A stretch of 64,000 nucleotides of DNA, from positions 62,001 to 126,000 of the forward strand of contig CAVHXA010000002.1 in NCBI GenBank assembly GCA_963639765.1, read 5' to 3'. The notes under the pieces are model-generated. The model was not told the origin of the DNA, did no database searches, and was given only the letters and a program-made list of their open reading frames with translations. The DNA is from CAVHXA01 sp963639765 (lineage in GTDB: Bacteria; Bacillota; Clostridia; Oscillospirales; Oscillospiraceae). The first letter of the stretch is position 1. The number at the start of each line of letters is the position of its first letter. Position numbers and translations under genes: made by a program. Positions 59,835 to 64,000 of this stretch are shown piece after piece.

Positions 59835-60469
59835 GCGTTGTCCTCCCCATAAAGCAGGGTGAAGCTTTCATAGTGATCCTCGGTGTAATAGATGAGTCCG
59901 TCGTTGGAAAAGACAATCCGCTTTGCACCGCGGCTCGAGGCACCCAATGTATCAATATCACATTCGGTGTAGGTTCTGCCGGGAGCCTCCGGCAAAAGGC
60001 CTTCGTAGTTTCCAAAATGGCTGCCGCCAATACACTTGCCCGGAGCATAGGGTTCAAGGCTGCCGCCGGACCAACCCAGATCCTGTGCCTGCTGCTTGGT
60101 GATGAAATTGTCCGGCAAACGGCCATATTGATGCAGATACAGGGCAACATCATCTCTGGACGTATAGCTGCCATCCTCCGGCAGGAGCTCCGTTTCGCCC
60201 TGCGTTTCGTTAGCCTGCCCGGTTTTATCGGCAGTCTGTTCCTGTTCCCCGGCAATCCGGTCAGATGCGGCTTCTTCCTGCGTGTACTGCTGCGCCGTCT
60301 CCTGCATCTCCGGATCGGGCTCTGCCACAGCTCCAAAGGCCACATCGACAGCCGCGTCGATAGCTGCATCAGCCAGCTGCTGTGCCGTATCCGTCCCGCA
60401 GGCCGCCAGGCAGAAAATCAGTATGCATGTCAAAAGAAGGCTCAGCAGGCGAAGCGACGGTTGCTTCAT
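59831..60469 (-). CDS. Barnase-like ribonuclease lipoprotein
   Basis: A 212-residue predicted lipoprotein. Signal peptide MKQPSLRLLSLLLTCILIFC leads to lipobox Leu-Ala-Ala-Cys, then an acidic linker to about residue 100. The C-terminal domain is barnase-like: RLPDNFITKQQAQDLGW, GKCIGGSHFGNYEGLLP, RTYTECDIDTLG (catalytic Glu), KRIVFSNDGLIYYTEDHYES (Arg and His). All three catalytic residues appear present. AGGAG precedes ATG 60469. Membrane anchoring of the RNase outside the cell is unusual and suggests nutrition, defence or competition. Confidence 0.88.
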   Translation of the reverse strand: MKQPSLRLLSLLLTCILIFCLAACGTDTAQQLADAAIDAAVDVAFGAVAEPDPEMQETAQQYTQEEAASDRIAGEQEQTADKTGQANETQGETELLPEDGSYTSRDDVALYLHQYGRLPDNFITKQQAQDLGWSGGSLEPYAPGKCIGGSHFGNYEGLLPEAPGRTYTECDIDTLGASSRGAKRIVFSNDGLIYYTEDHYESFTLLYGEDNA

Positions 60470-60597
60470 TGGAATGCACTCCTTTTTTTGCGCAAATTCG
60501 AGCAGTCGCATGCAGCAGCACTTTGCCGGCAGGACTCGAAGCATCCGACCGGACAATACGCTGCCGCGCGGTAAACATGCGCCTTTGTCTGCTGCCT

Positions 60598-60626
60598 ATC
60601 TTAGCACACTTGATGTCCCGGTGCAA
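60598..60626 (-). promoter_or_regulatory. Promoter of the barnase-barstar pair
   Basis: Minus strand TTGCAC (60621-60626), 17-nt spacer, TAAGAT (60598-60603). Confidence 0.6.
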
Positions 60627-60650
60627 GCAGGATCCTCTTCGTGCCGTCTT

Positions 60651-61232
60651 CTATGCCGGCCTGTGCAGGGCAGGCGGAGGCGGAACCCGCCCGGCCCCTC
60701 TCAGATGGCCCGCCAGGCAGTGTATTGTGCCGCAAAAGCAGGGCTGCAGCTGTCTGATGGCAAGATAATCAATCGGCTGCATCAGGGATGGCGGCTTTGG
60801 CAGCACAACCGCCTCGCTTCTCTGCAGTACCTCCGCTACAAACTGCGAACAGAAGAAATAGTCCTTTCGTTTTTCAATCACGCCCCGACGGCACTGAATC
60901 AGGCCCCGCACGGAATAGCGGAGCTTGTCGCTTCTGGCCAGCATGTCGGTCACAATGCTCTGCGCTTCAAGGTAACATGTTTCACTTACATAAACCGCAA
61001 GCAGCATGCATGCCATATTTCCGTGTCGGCCCAAATAGCCCGCAGTCAGCGATTCTCCGGCCAGCCCTGCCGGAAGCGCACGACCCGGCCGAAGCCGTGT
61101 AAAGCTGCAAAGCGTATCGAGCCTGCTGTCAAAGGCAATCGAGGCATGTGTATACTCTGCACCCGTTACAGCGCCGATCACCCGGGATAATAATGTTGTG
61201 GAGCGGGTTAATAGAATATAAATTATTTTCAT
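60651..61232 (-). CDS. Permuted NlpC/P60-like (YiiX/DUF830-type) protein
   Basis: A 193-residue protein beginning MKIIYILLTRSTTLLSRVIG. It has a His in EYTHASIAFDSRLDTL and a Cys in KDYFFCSQFVAEVLQRS, the inverted His-then-Cys order of circularly permuted papain-like (YiiX/YaeF) enzymes. No signal peptide is evident. The substrate could be an amide or thioester of a lipid or peptide; unknown. GGAGG precedes the ATG. Confidence 0.75.
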   Translation of the reverse strand: MKIIYILLTRSTTLLSRVIGAVTGAEYTHASIAFDSRLDTLCSFTRLRPGRALPAGLAGESLTAGYLGRHGNMACMLLAVYVSETCYLEAQSIVTDMLARSDKLRYSVRGLIQCRRGVIEKRKDYFFCSQFVAEVLQRSEAVVLPKPPSLMQPIDYLAIRQLQPCFCGTIHCLAGHLRGAGRVPPPPALHRPA

Positions 61233-61273
61233 TGCGCCAGACCTCCGGATGGATTCCTCCTGTTCTGTCTGGT

Positions 61274-61279
61274 ATTATA
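61274..61279 (-). promoter_or_regulatory. Extended -10 promoter of the permuted NlpC/P60-like gene
   Basis: The minus strand reads TGCTATAAT, an extended -10, without a recognisable -35 at 17 nt. Confidence 0.5.
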
Positions 61280-61453
61280 GCACAAATTTTACCCCACCCG
61301 CTGTTCCTTAACAATTCCATGGAATTTCGTGCTTCCGGAATACATCACTTTTCAATCACACGCAGGACACAGAAAACCGGCATCCTCTGCATGGCGGATT
61401 TTTCTGAGGCTCTCCAGCCTGTCAGGCTCGCCGCACATTCCGGAAAATATGCC

Positions 61454-61493
61454 GAAAAAGCGGAAAAAACCACAAAAATGTGATCTCTCCCGC
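61454..61493 (-). terminator. Terminator of the DUF134-NifX gene; diverged hairpin family copy 6
   Basis: Minus strand GCGGGAGAGATCAC / GTGGTTTTTTCCGC pairs at all 14 positions when G-U is allowed, with a 6-nt loop and TTTTTC after it. The left arm keeps the family sequence. The rest of the 394-nt gap 61233-61626 shows no gene. Confidence 0.75.
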
Positions 61494-61626
61494 CAGGATG
61501 CCTTGCTGTATTCCGATGCGGTATATTTTTCACATACCTGTTTTTGTTTTTTGCGGGATCATACCTGCCGGAAGCACAATTTGCGGTGTATGCCGGGCCG
61601 ACTCGCACTGTCTTTGCAGATCTGCC

Positions 61627-62397
61627 TCAGCCGCAGCTGTGCTCTCCGCAGCCGTGATCGCCGCAGGAGTGCTCCCCGTTGCCGTGATCGTGGTGTGTGC
61701 AGCGCACGTCCGGATTATAAGCCAGCTCTCCTGCCAAAAAAGCGCGCACTGCCTCATCTGCCTGCCCGCTCACACCGCCGTAGAGCCGAATACCGACATT
61801 GGCCAGAGCTGCCTGTGCGCCTGCGCCAATTCCTCCGCAGATCAGCGTATCTGCCCCCTGCTGCATCAGAAAACCCGCCAGGGCACCGTGCCCGTTTCCG
61901 TTGGTATCAACCACCTCGGTCTTAATAATCCGGCCGTCTGCAACATCATAGATTTTGAATTGCTGTGTGTGTCCAAAGTGCTGATAAATCTGACCGTCTT
62001 CATAGGTAACTGCAATTTTCATGGTGAGTACTCCTTTTTGTGTTGATGTTGAATTGTCATACAGCTGACGAAGCCTGCATCTCTGGCTGCACTGCGGCTG
62101 CTCAAACCCGTTGCATATGCGGCAGTTTCCGCCGGTAATGACCAGTTTTCTGCTGTAAACCAGGCAAGCCGCTATTTTTTTTCGTGCGCTTTCGTATATT
62201 TCCTGCACAGTAGACCGTGAAATGTCCATCTGTTCGGCGCACTGCTCCTGCGTCCGATCCTCGAGATCCATCAGGCGAATCACTTCATACTCGTCAAGCG
62301 TAAGCGTAATAGTCTCAATATTACCTCTCTGCTGCGGGCAAAAACTTCTGACTGTCGGTGCAGTACAGATTCTGCGGCATCTGGATGGTCTCGGCAT
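61627..62397 (-). CDS. DUF134 - NifX/NifB-like fusion protein
   Basis: A 256-residue two-domain protein. The first 110 residues are a DUF134 predicted DNA-binding domain: MPRPSRCRRICTAPTVRSFC, LTLDEYEVIRLMDLEDRTQE and a helix-turn-helix QCAEQMDISRSTVQEIYESA. From about 145, MKIAVTYEDGQIYQHFGHTQ through GADTLICGGIGAGAQAALAN is a dinitrogenase Fe-Mo cofactor (NifX/NafY-like) domain. The tail is a His/Cys-rich metal-binding stretch. AGGAGG precedes the ATG. Possibly a metal- or cluster-responsive regulator; no nif genes are here. Confidence 0.87.
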   Translation of the reverse strand: MPRPSRCRRICTAPTVRSFCPQQRGNIETITLTLDEYEVIRLMDLEDRTQEQCAEQMDISRSTVQEIYESARKKIAACLVYSRKLVITGGNCRICNGFEQPQCSQRCRLRQLYDNSTSTQKGVLTMKIAVTYEDGQIYQHFGHTQQFKIYDVADGRIIKTEVVDTNGNGHGALAGFLMQQGADTLICGGIGAGAQAALANVGIRLYGGVSGQADEAVRAFLAGELAYNPDVRCTHHDHGNGEHSCGDHGCGEHSCG

Positions 62398-62428
62398 GGC
62401 TGCCTCCTCTCTTTTCCGGTATATGCCG

Positions 62429-62457
62429 ATTATAATTCCGTTTTTCTTAAAAGTCAA
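62429..62457 (-). promoter_or_regulatory. Promoter of the DUF134-NifX gene
   Basis: Minus strand TTGACT (62452-62457), exactly 17 nt, TATAAT (62429-62434). Confidence 0.85.
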
Positions 62458-62544
62458 GGCTGTGCTGCCTCAATCCTGTCTCTGCAGATTCCTGCAAAAC
62501 AAGCAGAGCTTTCGACAATCCCGTCTGTTTCTGTGGTGTTCCTC

Positions 62545-62573
62545 TTGATTTTTAGAATTAAAAACGTTATAAA
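62545..62573 (+). promoter_or_regulatory. Promoter of OYE-3
   Basis: TTGATT (62545-62550), 17-nt spacer, TATAAA (62568-62573). The predicted leader is about 100 nt. Confidence 0.75.
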
Positions 62574-62677
62574 GAATTTGGAATCGTGCCGCGCTGCGCC
62601 CCTGACCGGACGCCCCTGAAAACAACGCGGTGCTTTCCGCAGAATTTTGCACAATCCAACTTTGGGAGGAACCATTC

Positions 62678-64000
62678 ATGAGCCATCGTTATGAAAAGCT
62701 GCTTACACCGCTCAAGCTGCCCGGGGGAGCCGTACTTCGCAACCGCATGGTGCAGCCAAAGTGTGCCCCAGACCAGAACCAGGGCCCGGAAACCTGGCCC
62801 ACGGAGCAGTTCATCCACTTTCACCGCGACTCTGCCCGCCGGGGCAACTCACTCGTAGTAGTGTGTGACGCCGACCGTCCCCAGGTCCGTTCCATGCCGG
62901 AGGACCACGATTTTGCACACTCCTACCACTTTGACCTGACCAACCCGGCTACCAGCAACTATCTGTGCCAGCTGGCCGATGATGTTCACTTCTACGGCTC
63001 CAAGGTTGTTGTGCAGCTCTCGCCGGAATTTCCGCAGGGAACAAGCCTGGGTGGAAAGAATCCGGATTTTATGGATATGGGCAACGGTCGCATACCCATG
63101 CCTCCCTCCCAGCCGGCCACAAAAGAGCAGCTTCGGCAATCCATCGAAGCCTTTGTCGCCCGATGCAAACGCTATCACAGCTGGGGCTTTGACGGTGTAG
63201 CCACCGGGGTAGTCGGGCTGGAGCACGCCACCGACATCCGTACGGACGAATACGGCGGCAGCACCGAAAACCGCTGCCGTTTTACTCTTGAGCTTTGCCG
63301 TGCCGTAAAGGAAGCCTGCGGCAGAGATTTCATCGTTGAAATCATGATGATGGGCGAATGTCCCAAGGGTGGCGGCATGACACAGCTAAAAGAAGGCTAT
63401 TTCCTGGAAGACACCATTGCCTTTGCCAGACTGGCCGAGGGCTTGGTCGATCTGATTACCGTGCGTGAAAACGGCGCACCCAAGTCGCATCCAACCGGCT
63501 TTACCTTTGCAGAGCACCAGCACGACTGCATCGGCTATACCCGAGCCATGAAAGCGGCAGGAGTTACCATTCCTCTTGCTGCGGCAGGCGGCTTTCAGGA
63601 TCCCGGCGAGATGGAAAGTCTTCTGCAGGCAGGTGACTGCGACCTGATCAGCATCGGCCGCGGTCAATTCACCGACCCCGACTACTACACCAAGGTTCTC
63701 GAGGAGCGCGGTGAGGACATACGTCCCTGTCTGCGCTGCAACCGCTGTCACGGCATCCGCAGAGGCCCCTGGCACTCAGTGTGCGCCGTAAACCCCACCT
63801 TCAACATGGAATGCAAGCTTGATCACATGGTCCACCCTGCCGAAAAAAGCAAGCGTGTTGCTATAATCGGGGGAGGTCCTGCAGGAATGCAGGCTGCCAT
63901 TACTGCAGCTGAGCGGGGTCATCAGGTAACCCTGTTTGAAAAAACCAACTATCTTGGCGGTCAGCTGTTCCATGCCGATGCCTTCTCCTTCAAATGGCCC
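62678..64000 (+). CDS. Old Yellow Enzyme-type NADH:flavin oxidoreductase (OYE-3), 3' end missing
   Basis: The first 441 codons of a third OYE/FAD reductase; the frame stays open to the window edge. The TIM barrel begins MSHRYEKLLTPLKLPGGAVL and includes HSWGFDGVATGVVGLEHATD with TDEYGGSTENRCRFTLEL. The Fe-S cluster motif CLRCNRC with a Cys 11 residues later lies near 350, the spacing of OYE-1. The FAD motif VAIIGGGPAGMQAAITAAER is near 394. GGGAGGA precedes the ATG. It has its own promoter and is divergent from DUF134-NifX. Substrate unknown; sequence is visibly distinct from OYE-1 and OYE-2 in the barrel. Confidence 0.92.
   Translation, partial: MSHRYEKLLTPLKLPGGAVLRNRMVQPKCAPDQNQGPETWPTEQFIHFHRDSARRGNSLVVVCDADRPQVRSMPEDHDFAHSYHFDLTNPATSNYLCQLADDVHFYGSKVVVQLSPEFPQGTSLGGKNPDFMDMGNGRIPMPPSQPATKEQLRQSIEAFVARCKRYHSWGFDGVATGVVGLEHATDIRTDEYGGSTENRCRFTLELCRAVKEACGRDFIVEIMMMGECPKGGGMTQLKEGYFLEDTIAFARLAEGLVDLITVRENGAPKSHPTGFTFAEHQHDCIGYTRAMKAAGVTIPLAAAGGFQDPGEMESLLQAGDCDLISIGRGQFTDPDYYTKVLEERGEDIRPCLRCNRCHGIRRGPWHSVCAVNPTFNMECKLDHMVHPAEKSKRVAIIGGGPAGMQAAITAAERGHQVTLFEKTNYLGGQLFHADAFSFKWP

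Overview
The window is about 64 kb of moderately GC-rich DNA from a low-redundancy, gene-dense chromosome. Gene content points to a Gram-positive anaerobe of the Clostridia, probably of the Oscillospirales/Ruminococcaceae type. The evidence is a T-box controlled single-chain glycyl-tRNA synthetase, dnaG-rpoD order, TmcAL, a UPF0340 protein, a minimal SufC-SufB pair, an SLH-domain surface protein, acetate kinase and many lipoproteins with clear lipoboxes. The genus is an inference only; no rRNA or intact tRNA gene is present.

Layout. 1-0.8 kb: 5' part of glyS with its T-box (minus). 1.2-7.7 kb: a large solute-binding lipoprotein, a UPF0340 protein and a complete RbsB/RbsA/RbsC-type sugar ABC transporter. 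7.8-17.9 kb: a minus-strand housekeeping block (PII-like protein, DUF1538 membrane protein, rpoD, dnaG, dGTPase, YigZ, hflX, rpmE, tmcAL). 18-21.6 kb: ackA, then a pssA-psd-PAP2 phospholipid cluster. 21.8-28.8 kb: a heterodimeric ABC exporter with an attenuator-like leader, ung, a PH-domain protein and an RsmF-like RNA methyltransferase.

28.9-45.6 kb is the most unusual part. It is an accessory metabolic island with two Old Yellow Enzyme/FAD reductases, three large solute-binding lipoproteins, a ferredoxin, a double-hotdog MaoC-like hydratase, two flavodoxin-like proteins, a small beta-rich protein and an AraC regulator. Relatives lie outside it: a second MaoC-like protein at 58.0-59.4 kb, a third OYE reductase running off the right end, and a fourth solute-binding lipoprotein at 1.2 kb. 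Several of these otherwise unrelated proteins carry Gly/Pro-rich tracts. No permease gene accompanies the large binding proteins. I infer an uptake-plus-reduction pathway for an unidentified unsaturated, perhaps CoA-activated, substrate.

45.7-51.2 kb: a GNAT acetyltransferase, a secreted polysaccharide deacetylase, sufC-sufB, rlmH and an SLH protein. 51.4-57.8 kb: a six-gene dlt-like operon (AMP ligase, fold-III PLP decarboxylase, GNAT, acyl carrier protein, MBOAT, SGNH protein). It looks built to make a modified, possibly decarboxylated, aminoacyl group on a carrier protein and export it onto an envelope polymer. 59.6-62.4 kb: a barnase-like lipoprotein with barstar, a permuted NlpC/P60-like protein and a DUF134-NifX fusion. 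A family of near-identical hairpins (arms GCGGGAGAAATC / GATTTCTCCCGC or close variants) occurs at six intergenic sites.
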